Below, piece after piece: positions 35,877 to 47,412 of a stretch of DNA of 64,000 bases. This stretch comes from Cryptomeria japonica (lineage: Eukaryota > Streptophyta > Pinopsida > Cupressales > Cupressaceae): positions 557,777,136 to 557,841,135 of the forward strand of contig NC_081413.1 of the NCBI RefSeq assembly GCF_030272615.1, written 5' to 3'. The translations under genes and the position numbers were made by a program. Positions within the stretch are counted from its first letter, which is position 1. Every line of letters starts with the position of its first letter. The notes under the pieces were generated by a model, which ran no database searches, had not been told where the DNA came from, and saw only the letters and a list, made by a program, of their open reading frames with translations.

Positions 35877-37623
35877 TTGAAATCTAACTAATTTGATAAT
35901 GACTAATTTTTTATGTGTTAGTGAATGTAATTATGTGCTAATTAATGGTTATGGATGATATGTTTTAATTAATAATGATGAATGTTGCGTGTTAATTAAT
36001 GTTAATCAATGTTATGTGTTAATGAACGTTATGCGATATTAATGAATGAATGCTATATTTTATTAATGGTAGAAAGAGTTAATGAATGAATGTTATAAGA
36101 TGTTAATAGGGAATTTAGAGTGATGTTAAGGGGGGGTGGGGGGGGGGGGGAGGGGCCAAATGAGCTTCCACCTTCATGTGGTTGGCCCTGTTAAGTAGAG
36201 AATATTAAACTATTCTCGAAACCAAGCGAAGCTAAACAAGTTAACACACTTTTCAATATTTCATTATGTTGCACAGTTAGTGTTATTGAATGATGTATAT
36301 TGAATCTTAATTGCAGGGTGCAAGTGGAGCCAACATGAACAACAACACCAGAAGTTGTTGGGTATAATGAACTCCCATATTGTCTTGTCTATACACAAAC
36401 AATATGAGTTGCTTCAAGTGTTGATATCCAATGTAGCACTGCATAAGTTATGAATATGCCTCATCCTTGTAAGTTTTTTTATTACTTGTAAGTAATGAAT
36501 ATGCCTCATCCTTGTAAGTTTTTTATTACTTGTAAGTCATGAATATTGCTCTTTAGTTGTTTAAAATTAAATGAAAATCTTTAATGAATACAAAAAAGTA
36601 TATACATATGTAGGCGCACCATGGTTGAGATGGTCCAACTCCCTAGTCTCACTCTATGACTAAGCTCATGCCATATCTAAATCAAAGATATCTCAAATAC
36701 ATGGTCGGTGGAAAATCACCAAGAGAATGGTAAAAAGTGTGTTTGAGATTGTATCATGGATGCTTTTAAGGATTGTATCATGGATGCAAAAAATCTCTTC
36801 ATTAATCCTTGACTCATGATTGCTATAATACTTCTTTAGACTTCTCATGTCATTTGTTGCACTTCTTCACTATTTTGGACTGAGTTTCAACTATGAGTTT
36901 GCCTTGACTTATGACTGCCCCTAGCTTTGTCCTATCTTTGTAAGCTTCCTCTTTAAATTGTGGTTGTAGCTTTGATAATACCTTTTTAATGTTGCACTAT
37001 TTGTAAGGAGGAAAAATCCTAATGCATGTTGCAAATAGTGTTCTAGTGACTGAGACTGACGTAATGCATCTTAGAATGGCATAAATTGTGAGCATGGAGA
37101 TATAGAAGATGAGTTCAAGATTGTTGTTATAGAAATTATTCAATTTCTATGCTTGAAATTTATGTATATACACTATTTATAGTCTACTCTATATTTCCTA
37201 CTCAGCTACTCCTATTGCTTTAAAATGAAATGTGAATTGATGAATTGTATTCTATAGATGACGAGTGCCTTTCTTCATTGTTCAATTGAAATAACCCTAA
37301 ATTACCCAAATGAAACCAGTAAAATATTTAAAAGCATACCAGAAGACAACACAAATTTTAGGCTCAAAGTTAATGGTCTGTATATTTATATTCAATTTGG
37401 AAAATCTTACAAAACTTAGATAGTTTTTTGTGAAACACTAGAAAAAATGCAGATAAATTTCTGCAGAGTTTCTTTACAAATTCTTGTGATCATTTTTCCT
37501 TTGTCCTGGTATCCAATTATAACATTATGGATGCATAAAAGATTCAGACATCCCTAAGGAAAATTAGTTACAACCATAGCTTCTTTCAAGAAGCAGTTAC
37601 AAGTCTTTTTCTATCTCAACAGC
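35877..37623. other. CACTA spacer between convergent genes, with a G tract and a 45-bp tandem repeat
   Basis: AT-rich, no gene seen. It holds an almost pure G tract (36,130-36,155) and a tandem 45-bp repeat (36,450-36,538, unit ATGAATATGCCTCATCC). The plus-strand transposase genes and the minus-strand gene of unknown family converge on this spacer, so their terminators should lie here. Confidence 0.6.
36450..36538 (+). repeat. Tandem repeat, 45 bp x 2
   Basis: Two nearly identical units beginning ATGAATATGCCTCATCCTTG. Confidence 0.93.
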
Positions 37624-40600
37624 CTATTCGGTTGGTAACTCTTCTGCAACATCTTCTAACTGTCTCGGAGCATCTTCCAACTGTTCTGGAGCATCTTCCT
37701 CTTGCACCACATACCTTTTGGTCCACTATTGGAACACATCATCAGTAGGCCATGAGTAGCCAACAATCTTTTTCTCTAACTTAAGTAACCTTTTCCAAGA
37801 GTTTCTTATTTTCCTCACCTCTGATTCCAAAAAACCGTAATGTGATTTTATCTTTTCTATCTCCTCAATTGTTTTAACAAACAAAGAGGTGTCATATTTG
37901 TTAACAATTTCATTTACCCTCAAAGACAAATTAGCTCCCAGCTCATCAAGCCATACCTGTTTGTCCTTCAACTGATTTTGGTTGACAAAATGCCTAGGAA
38001 ATAATTCAAATTTATGCTCAGTATATTCTTTCCTATACAAGTTATCTTTCCTCTCTACATTGGCTCTTCCTTCTGCTAACTTGGTCAAACCTTTTGCCAA
38101 CTCACATGTGGATTTGATAGTAACATCAGATCCCACTTCATCATAGGATGCACACATAAGTTCTAAATCCACTTCTCTTGGCATCCACTTATTCAAAATA
38201 GGCTCTAAAATAGCCTTGTCCTCATTTAACTCACACAGAGTGTCTAAAATTGTTTTCATATTAGTGTGCATAGTGGGGGCCTCTATTGTATCAGCAAAAC
38301 TCAAAATGGTGGCCTTTACGTTCTCTTCATACTTACTTGCAAACAAGGCTTGAGCCTGTTTCATTTTTTCCAACTCATGTTGAAAAGTCTTAGCTGGTTG
38401 AAAACCAGAAGGCATAGGAGAAGGGGGGAATTCTATAATAGGACTGGTAGGTGGAGGTCTTGCTGGAGAAGAAGAGATCGCCAGGGTAGAGGACTCACCC
38501 CCTTGGTGTTGTTCTACCAACTAACTCTGAATTCTTGCAATAATAGTATCCCTGTTGGCTACCTCCTTTTTGGCTTCATTAGAAGCCTTTAAAATTGTCT
38601 CCAACTTGACTTGGAGATCAACTTTTTCATTTGCTTCTTTCTTTGCTACTGCCACATTAAACTTTGCAGTTTCTAAGACTGTATTGGCAACTTCTACCAC
38701 CCCTGTATCCTGGACTCTTTGTACTATCATACCTACTAGAATATTAGATCCCAAGGTATCTTTCCTTCTTCTACTTTCATCCCTCTTGAGGGACCACATG
38801 ACCAGAGAAGCATTATCTTTGCTAAATGTCACTCCCTTCATTGGCTTGGTTTCTTTTCTAACTGCTTCAAGAACCAATGCATCTACTATATCCCATTCAT
38901 GGAGGATTAGAACACTAGCCTTTGACACCATCTCTCTTCTAGCTTTAGGAGTGATAGCTTTGAATTCAACCATCATTTCTTGTTTAACCTCTTCTTCCAC
39001 TGAATTTGCATCTTTGTGAGGTTGCTCACTCATTCTCTTTTCACATCTAGCCTTGAATTGTTCAATGTTTTGTTTCCATAAAAATTGCATGAAAGCCCCT
39101 ATTGTGACAAAATTGTTGTCAACTAGAAACTCTTCACTAGCTTGTTTGATAGTGAGGTCTAATTCCTTTCCCTTAATCTCACCATTAGTTATATTCATTT
39201 CAGCACTAGGTGGCTCTTTCGGCATTCCCTCATGGGTCTCATCATAGGTGTATGCAATTTCACCGAGACTCCCTAACTGTAGCAATTATTCAGCCACTGC
39301 TTGCTCATCTCCTATGTGAATAGGGGATGGAGATGGAGAGTATTGAGGCTCATTAGTTTCAACTTCCTTCCCTACTCTTTGCCTTTTAGGGGAATCTTTA
39401 ATATCAACGACATCTTCAATGGCCCTTTTTCCTCTTGAAGTGGAAGGCTCACTTGTCACTGGCATCATCACAGTATATTTAGATTTTTTATGCATTATAT
39501 AATTACCAGGTGGGATAGCCTTAGCAAAGGCAGGCTTAGCTAAGACCAATTTAGCCCTATCGAGATGATTTTGCATTATAGCCTCCCTTTTTTCTTTCAG
39601 GGTTTCTATTAGGTCTTCAAAATAAAGAATTAAGAATTTAACCTTCTCTTCAAAAGGGGTAAAACTAGAAAGAGGGTCATAGCTAGAATCAAATTAATAA
39701 TTAAAATCAAGTCCTCTTTTGTATGCAACCCACTTCTCCTTTCTTAATTCCTGCTCATCTAAGCTAAATTCATTTCTAATTAAATCTTCAGGAAATTGAA
39801 ATTGGTGAGACCTACTTTTACATACTGCCCTTTTTCTGAACATGCCATTGAAGAAATCCTCAGGGTCTGCACACCTTGAAACTGTAGTTGACAACATATA
39901 TGGCTTAAAGAATTCTTCAAAGTATTTCCAGCCACCTTTGGTAATTACAAAATGATGGGCCATGGTAATAGTTGGGAAAATGGTCCCTTTACCCCTATCG
40001 GTCAACTTGGCCTCTTGTACTCCTCTAATATGTCTCGACACTTCTGCAATCCCCATCTTCAATGGGACCTGATAGGTCAATAGATAGGGGGTTCCTCTGA
40101 AGCCATATACATTGAAAATAGTAGAAACAGGGTACAAATACATGTCTCCCCAGTTGTGAACAATCTTGACATCTTCTGCAAACTCTTTAGGCCTAAGGAA
40201 TTCCAAAAGAGCCTTAGGAATCCTAGGGTTTTCTGCACATAAAATAACTCTAATCTTAGATGCAAAGCATCTATCAAACTTTAGAAAACTAGCATCCTCT
40301 CTATCCCAAGATAGAACAATGCTCCAAAGTTGCACAGACATCTCCTCTTTATCTTTAACCTTGACCAAATCCATATCTTTTGCAAAATAATCAACACCTT
40401 TGAACAAAAAAATGTGCTTTAACAGGGAGTACCATCCAAATGGCCTATCCACCTTACCATTTTTTTATCCCTACAAGCCCTGCATGAATAGCATTAGTGA
40501 GGTATGGGGCAAAATCAAATGTTATTGCCAGGGAAGGGTTTAGAATTTGGGCAATCATCAACATATAATGGGTTGGCATATGTTTCTGAGCATCTTCTCC

Positions 40601-41248
40601 AAAGATCTGACACAGTTTCCAATACATACCCTTAGCTCTTAAAGTAAACAAATTCAGGGAAAATGGTTCCATTGTAATGGGGCCTACAACTATTAACCCT
40701 CCTATTTTAACAAAGAATTCTCTCAATTTGCCACTCTTAAGATGATCTCTTTGTGCATTGTAGACTTGAGCTAATGCTTCAAAATCAATAGGCTCAAGAT
40801 AATTTGAAGCTTCACTAAGCTTGAAAACATTTCTAAACTCATCATCTTTGATTTCAACTAGGGTTGATCCCTTTATATTTCTGATACATCTGGCAGCAGG
40901 GTCATAATTCTATGCGATCAGGGTCAACAAATCTACATCCATGAACACACTAGGGACCACAAGCTTCCCCACATCCAGTTCCCAGATGCTATTCAAAGGG
41001 GCGGGGGCATGTCTTTGACGAAAACCAAGTTTAAAAAGACTTAGACATGATATCCCTATTTCGGGGTCCCTTAACCAATTTCCTTTGTCATACAGGCCAT
41101 CCCCAATTTTCAAACGAGGGTTTTTTGGTACTAACTCTTTGGCCCTAGCCCCGACATTAGTTGACATGGTTAACTGCTCTAGAAAGTCATCACAGATGTT
41201 TTTGCCCTAATAGTTCACATTTCCTATCAATTCCCATCTAGGTGCCAT
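37624..41248 (-). pseudogene. Large CACTA-borne gene of unknown family, copy 1 (decayed)
   Basis: On the minus strand about 1,209 codons run from ATG at 41,248 (MAPRWELIGN) to TAG at 37,624. There is no intron. Only five in-frame stops before the last short exon-like tail (TAG 41,207, TAG 40,910, TAA just below 39,694, TAA just below 39,286, TAG just below 38,521), a further TAG near 37,723, and one frameshift in an A7 tract near 40,465 interrupt it. I do not recognise the family. Visible parts: a globular N-terminal half; a signature FLRPKEFAED, HNWGDMYLYP, VYGFRGTPYLLTYQVP (40,010-40,200); a short basic Ser-rich segment (SPKRQRVGKEVE, near 39,380) that could be a nuclear signal; and a Glu/Lys-rich, probably coiled-coil C-terminal third. 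Copy 2 (49,813-52,928) shares the signature and the order. A TCGA-rich array lies upstream of both. It could be an element gene or an amplified host gene. Confidence 0.8.
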
Positions 41249-41489
41249 TTTGAAAGTATGCAACTATGCCAATTATCAATCAAATCAGTTCTTTAATAGA
41301 ACAAAACCACAATTTAACAATTTTCAAGCAATGGGTAAGCAAAGAATAAGAAAACCTGATTTCAGCTTGAAGAATTCTATTATGCACCAACTTTCTCTGC
41401 AACAACTTCTTTGAAATGATACCTTCATTCAGTTGATGCGAGAGTATATACGATAATTGGGCTTCTTAACTACGACATTAACACCGCAT

Positions 41490-41940
41490 GCTTCAGTCGT
41501 CCCTTAATGTTGCATGCTTCAGTCGTCCCTTCAGAATTGAATTCATGAAAGAATTAAAAAATTTGGCTCCAACAGGTGAAAACTATCCTAAGGATTTTTT
41601 CTTTTCGCTATTTCGCAGAGCATAAAACCCTTGCATGCTCATCTAGCGAAGTCACTCCAACCGTCCGATCAGATAGAACTTGCACTACTTTTACCTTTTG
41701 ACTTTTCCTCATCCAACAACGGGCTAAAATTCCTTTTGCTATTTCATGAACGGTAACCATCGTGTACTTTAACCCAACAAAACCACGCTAGCTGTCCAAT
41801 CAGATAGAACTTGATCGGTCTTTATCATGTCTTGACTTGACAGTTTACCCCACTAATCACACACCAAGCGGTTAAGGCTGACAGTCTTCGCTGTTTCGCG
41901 AACGGTAACTGTCTTGCTCCTTTGGGCTGCGAAATAGCGC
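41490..41940. repeat. Tandem-like repeats upstream of unknown gene copy 1
   Basis: A 24-bp direct repeat (GCATGCTTCAGTCGTCCCTT, 41,489-41,532) is followed by about 150-bp imperfect units that share TCCRATCAGATAGAACTTG (41,664 and 41,796) and GCTRTTTCRYGAACGGTAAC (41,742 and 41,891; a shorter match at 41,608). They lie 0.25-0.7 kb upstream of the ATG, as promoter repeats might. Confidence 0.75.
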
Positions 41941-42089
41941 CCACCGTTGGATCCTCCTCGAGATACCCGCTCTTTAACAACTTTAATCCGGTAGATGTGG
42001 GCCCTCTATTTCAGCGCTATCCACCCTGACATTTGATCTCCTAAGAAATTGACGTGGCAACTTCTTACTTGCCGAGAAACTTTTTAGTC

Positions 42090-42585
42090 TCTTCGAAACT
42101 CATATTCTCATCGAAATCATTTTGCTGTCCGCCGTGTTTCATGTCGAAAGACTTTGGACTTCGGTGACTTCTTTTGTCCTCCCATCGAAACTCATATCCT
42201 TATCGATATTATTCATCGATGTAGTTTTCTTTTGTTTTATCGATATCACTTTTTTGATGAGAATGCTTCTTTTGATGAATCTTCTTTATCTTGCATCGAT
42301 GATATTGTTTCTTCGAAAGACTTTTCTCATCAATGGGGGCCACCTTTACTTTCTTCGATACCTTTTGTTGGTGGGACCATCTCTTTCAGTGAGTCTTTTT
42401 GCACTGATAGTGTTATATCCTCGAAGACTTTTCTTGTCGATTAGAACCATCTCCACTTTCCTCGATATCTTTTATCGATGGAGTTACTATCTTTGATGAG
42501 TCCTTTTTGAAGTTGATCAGCGTTTGCTTTCTTTGATGCCCCTTTTATATTGATGAGACATCGCTAGGTCTCATCGATACTGTTT
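42090..42585 (-). promoter_or_regulatory. TCGA-rich array upstream of unknown gene copy 1
   Basis: Fifteen TCGA tetramers in about 500 bp, mostly in the contexts CATCGAT, TATCGAT and CTTCGAA, where about two are expected by chance. The stretch 42,460-42,575 matches 53,700-53,828, so the array was duplicated together with the gene. Binding by an element protein is inferred from analogy with subterminal arrays of CACTA elements. Frames of 96 and 124 codons through it are incidental. Confidence 0.65.
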
Positions 42586-42589
42586 AAAT

Positions 42590-43470
42590 CTTAGATACTT
42601 TGATAGAATGCTTTTAGACTTGTTCAATAACTTATGGGTTATTACGGTATCAATGAAAATGACGATTTCTTACAAAGAGAGATGGCTTGTATGATTTAAT
42701 TTCTCAAATAAAGATATTTTACTTAATTCAGATTTAATGCTCAACAGAATGACTACACTATCACCAATCTAACATGAATATTTGACTACTCTTTAGATTA
42801 TGATTATGACTGTCATGATATTTCATGAGACTGCTCTATCCCCATATGAAACCTTTTGTTCCCACAAATTAATGCTTTGAACTTGACTGCAACTTTATAG
42901 TGATCATTGTCTTTGTACAGTAAGCTTGCTACTTTCTCAACTTTTGATATATTGGAGGCTCCTAGGATGGTTTCTATCTTATAGTCACAATACCTTGCTA
43001 TAATTTGTAGCTATTCTATGTTTATTTGTTTTCCACTCTTAACTTATAGTTCAACCGAATATGGTTCATCTTGGAATCAATGCACATTGGTTATAATCAG
43101 ATTATAACTAGTCTCCATGGTTGCAAGACCTGAAGAAGGATTCTTATCATCAATTAGATGCATACTTTTGGGAATATAGAAGGACAAAAAAATATATTAG
43201 AGCTGTATTTTTTGTTGAGTCATAATATGATGTGTTAACTTAGCTAAATAAGGGAACCAATGTTGTATTAGGTTTAATTCCATGATGACAGTTGAAGCTT
43301 GTTAGAGATAGGGGATTTGTAGCAGTTGGCTTCTTAGGTTATGTCACAATCCCATGAAGGTCCTGCAAACTATTAATGTTAGTAGACATGAGACTGTTAT
43401 GTAATGAATTGGATCAGCTAAACCTAGAAGTTTTGTAACCAATGAATCAACTAACTCAAGTGTATGTTAA
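42590..43470. other. CACTA sequence left of the nested retrotransposon
   Basis: No gene seen. The last 110 bp (from about 43,360) are a diverged unit of a repeat that continues on the other side of the retrotransposon (48,811-49,020), with shared words GTTAGTAGACAT and CAACTAACTCAAGTGTATG. Confidence 0.6.
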
Positions 43471-44167
43471 TGTAGATAGGAAAATGGAATGCATCAAAAG
43501 CAATATTAAACTAGCTCAACCACAAAAACTAGATTGCAATGATAAGAAATCCTAAAAATATTCAATAAAGGCATGAAGATGAAATACTAAAATGAAATGC
43601 AAACCCAAAGCATGTATCTCCTTCATTGTTCCTCCATTGTCCTTCTTTCTCCTCCAAATAGCGGATTTGTGTGGATCTCACCTACAAGTGCAAAAGCATG
43701 AAGCAAGATTGATTTTGATAGCATGAGGATACTAGAAGCGTGGTTGATTAATTCAATTTGAAAATGTGATTAGTTCCTCCTTTGATTGAAGAAACTCATC
43801 CAATTTATAAACAAATTGGAGAGAGGACAAGATTAGCATGAAGAGATTTGAATGGAAATTCAAATCATGAATGGCAAAATTATGATAAATTATGACAAGA
43901 TTGACATGCAAGATTGATTGATTGATAAAATTATGACAAATTATGACAAGATTAAAATGCCATTCCCATGAAAAAAGGGAAGAGAGAAAATAGCCTCCAT
44001 GATAGAAGCATAAACATAGGAGAAAATTAGGGGAAAAATTAGAAAAATTGAAGAAAATAGGAGAAATAGAAATTAGGAATTAGGAGAAATTAGTAAATTG
44101 GAAAATTGAGGAAAAAGATGAAATAGAAATTAGGTGAATTAATTAAGAGGTTTTCATCCATTAATTA
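43471..44167 (-). repeat. 3' LTR remnant (697 bp)
   Basis: Matches 47,413-48,106 nearly base for base and stops abruptly in TTAATTA, where the internal sequence begins. The part equivalent to 48,107-48,810 is absent. Confidence 0.95.
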
Positions 44168-45485
44168 TACTCTTGACATGAGGTTGGACTTTGGATATGC
44201 ATGGAGGATTTTGACAAGGAATCAATGTTTTGGCATGAAGGAAATGCACTTTGAACATTTGTGATGGATTCTGGCAAGGAATCAATGCTTGAACATGAGG
44301 AAGAGGGACTTCGAATGGGGTTCTCTAAAACAAGTAATGGCAATAAAGTGCATGGTGGCATTGGGTCTTGTATTTCTGAAACATGACAAGGATGTGCATC
44401 ATGAATTGGATTATCTTGGCAATCAATTATGGATAGCCCTTGGATAATTTCATCCTTGGGTGTATTGTTTGATGAGGACAATATGGAAGGTTCTTGTGAA
44501 ACTTCTAAAGGTGTAGGGATAGATGCCACTGGAGAGTCAATTTGTTTGTGGGCAGATGAGGCATTGCTAGACATAATTGTATTATCTTGACCTTCTTCAA
44601 AGAACTCACTTGGTAGGTTCCTTAAGAGCCTTGCAATAAAGCCACCTTTCTTTCGAGGTTTTGACATGGTTGTATTTGGAATTTGAACTTGTTTGGAAAT
44701 AATTTGGTCTTGGTTTGATGTCATGTTTTGATTTCGAACTAGATGTTGACCAAATTGGTTTGACATGTTCAAAATTTGGCTTGGTGCATGTTGCAACCTT
44801 TGTTTTTGAATGTTTGGTTGTGGTTGTTGACATTGATATGTTAATTGAACTTGTTGATATTCCACCATTGGTTGAACTATTTGTGGACATTGTATAGTTG
44901 GTTGGACATATTGTTGAAATTGGACCATTGGTTGTGTTGGTTGTATATGTTGGACCATTGGTTTTGTCTATTGGAAATGTTGGAGCTATTGAACAATTGG
45001 TTGTGATGGTTGAAAATCTAATTGATAGTAAACACCTTCTTGTTCTTGTTGTGGAGGCACATAATGTTGTTGTCTCTTTTCTTGAAATTGTTTCATCATC
45101 TCTATTTGTGAGAAGAGAGTTGGTATGTTTGATCGTTCAATAAGAATCTTACATCAATTGGCTCAATTTTTGGATTTCGACCTGGAAATTTTTTAAACAT
45201 TTTGGATATTTGTGATCTATTCTTCTCAATGTTTTTCACTTTTTGTTCCAAGATCTCTTTTTCTTGAGCTAGTTTCTCCTTTAGTTTTTGTATTTGGACA
45301 TTTACATCATCATGATAAGTTTGATCCAAGTTCTGAGACATGTAGAGATTGGATTGACATGATTGATTTCTCAATTGTGATGACATGGCTTCATAAGAAG
45401 GTTGAGACCTCATTTCAACAAACATGTCACTATGCAATGCAACTAATGGGATTGAAAAATGTAACCTAAAAGGATGACAATGCAA
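44161..45485 (-). pseudogene. Gln-rich protein of the nested retrotransposon (possible gag), decayed
   Basis: On the minus strand, 45,485-45,102 reads a coiled-coil segment (about 45,200-45,310; IQKLKEKLAQEKEILEQKV) followed by a basic stretch (SQISKMFKKFPGRNPK). A frame change near 45,100 leads to a second part, 45,090-44,161, rich in Gln and Pro (VQPTIQCPQIVQPMVEYQQ) with a basic patch (MSKPRKKGGFIARLLRNLP). Two in-frame TAG codons near 44,975-45,000 stand among CAA codons, as if each had been CAG. No zinc knuckle or capsid motif is visible, so the gag label rests on position, next to the primer-binding-like site, alone. The last codons run into the LTR remnant, so the natural C terminus is probably lost. 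Confidence 0.55.
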
Positions 45486-47177
45486 CTAAATGTTTTTGTA
45501 CCTTTTGAATTTTTGGAGACAAGCTTTTGAAATGCAAAGCTAGAGACACAACCTTGGGAAGTTGAAATGAAGTCAAGACCTTAAAGGACAAAGGACCAAA
45601 TGACAATAGGACAAATTGACAATGTCTCACTTATATGCTTGGATACTAAGCTAGGTTTGACAAAAATTATATTAATGAAAGGACAAATTTTAGACAAGGT
45701 CAAGACTCCTTAACAACAACTTAGGGTATCATCCAAAGTTTTGATTTTTTAAGTTTGACAAACCAAATTTTTGAGACTAAATGCAAGAAGGCAATTATTA
45801 TGACAATGATTTAGAATATGAAATGAAAATGATCTAAGGATATGATAGGACAAGATGAAGCCAAGACAAGATGACAATACAATGACAAGGATATGTGAAG
45901 ACCAATGACTTGGAATATGCAAAATGCAACCTAGGCAATACCTAATTTTAGCATGACAAGGATAATGCAGGAATGTCACCTAAATGGAAATCTAACTTGG
46001 GTATGACAATGAAATGCAAACTTAGAGAAATGATTTTGAACCTAAGTGCAAAATGAGGACACTTGCAATGAAAAGGACTAAAATGAAGGGAGATGACAAT
46101 ATGTCCTAGGATCTAAGTTGGACTATGCAAAACCTAGCCTAAAGTGACATGAATTTTGAAACAAGGATATTCAATGTTTTGACAAGCCATGTTCAAATGT
46201 TGGATGAATACTTGGACAAACTTGGACTTATGTTTTGAATTGAAGGTTGTTGATTTTGAAAACCTGAGTTGATTATGAGAACTTTTTGAAAGTTTTTTTT
46301 TTTAATTTAACCTTTGACAATCACGGAAGACAAACTGTTTGTTTGACTTTGATTCAAGAAAATCAAGCACATTCACAACAAATCCTATGGTTGGCAAGGA
46401 CAATATCTATTGAATCCTCTAACCATAAAATAAAACACTTAGCCGGATAGTTAGACGCTTGGTAGCACTGGCTCCCCCTTACAGTGCACTCACTTCTCAG
46501 GCATACCAAGGTTTGAGTTCAAGGGGCATCACTTCCCAAGAACTTGCTATCTCTAACTAAGGAGTACATGAGAGGTGTCTTCGGCATGTGCATATCACAA
46601 CACCTAAGCCAACAGATAGAAGTATTTTGGCCTCTAAAAACAAGAGATTCTAGTAAGGCCATCCATTCGGGTGGGTATTGATCCGACGAATAAATCATCA
46701 CAATACCATTCCAGCACCCGTTGTCTACAACTTTTATTGCATCCATAGTTATTTAGAGTGGTTCGGAAGAGCTTGGCTTTAGCTCATCACCACTTTGGGT
46801 CATTCCCTCTCACCAATGCCTATGTGAAGTGCCAGGCAAATCTAGAGGCAGGCCCAATTCTAAGGGTTAAAACATGCAATCAAGATAAAAACAAACAAAG
46901 CATGCATGGTGTTCATTAACCTTTAAGAAATTAAATATGCAACTAATTTAAAAAATGCAAGCACAATGTTTTAGTGAAAGTCTTTGACCGCATCCTGCAT
47001 AAAATTTGTTAGTAGTTATATTTTTAGTCTTTGTCACACGTAATGCCAAGATGCTGCACAGAGAATCAGTACCAAGGAAAAACTAGAATGCAAGAAACAG
47101 AATGAAAACAAACTAATTTGCAAGTAAAAACACTGATTTTACCTTTGTTTCTGGCCTTACATAGATGCATAATTTCT
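45486..47177. other. 5' internal region of the nested retrotransposon
   Basis: No protein family recognised. Rich in TGACAA and ATGACAA words from 45,580 to 46,200. A less AT-rich island at 46,440-46,860 holds a 75-codon minus-strand frame without known motifs. Confidence 0.5.
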
Positions 47178-47299
47178 CAACACAGGCACAGGATGTCTTG
47201 ACACATGCATAGATCCCATCAACACAGGTGCAGGATGTCTTGAAACAGGCACAGATCTCTTCAACACAAGCATAGGATGTCTTGACACAGGCGCATGAG
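47178..47299 (+). repeat. Tandem repeat, 42 bp x 2.9
   Basis: Units begin CAACACAGGCACAGGATGTC, CAACACAGGTGCAGGATGTC and CAACACAAGCATAGGATGTC. Confidence 0.92.
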
Positions 47300-47390
47300 T
47301 TTCCAGAAAGCTCTGAGTCACCCTATTTCTTTAGTTTTCACCTACAAATCAGCTCAAGATCACTCAAAACATGTTTAAGGGGGTTAAGAT

Positions 47391-47407
47391 TCACGTCGGG
47401 TTCACCA
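47391..47407 (-). other. Primer-binding-like site of the nested retrotransposon
   Basis: The minus strand reads TGGTGAACCCGACGTGA five bases inside the complete LTR. It begins TGG, as primer-binding sites do (complement of CCA). I cannot name the matching tRNA. Confidence 0.55.
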
Positions 47408-47412
47408 AAAAA

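Noticed and set aside
36130-36155. G-rich tract as a G-quadruplex regulatory element
   Set aside because: It could form one, but nothing around it supports a role, and homopolymer runs are also common assembly artefacts.
38266-39247. Plus-strand frames of 64-154 codons opposite unknown gene copy 1
   Set aside because: Shadows of the minus-strand gene; the minus frame has the motifs shared with copy 2.
37624-41248. Reassigned or read-through TAG codons in the unknown gene
   Set aside because: TAA, TGA and frameshifts also occur in the two copies, and plant nuclear genes use TAG as stop; decay is the simpler account.
42122-42496. Overlapping 96- and 124-codon frames, Phe/Leu-rich, in the TCGA array
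   Set aside because: T-rich repeats give hydrophobic translations; the homologous array at 53,190-53,830 does not keep either frame.
46440-46860. tRNA or structured RNA in a less AT-rich island
   Set aside because: I could not find an acceptor stem, T-loop and anticodon arm in a consistent arrangement.
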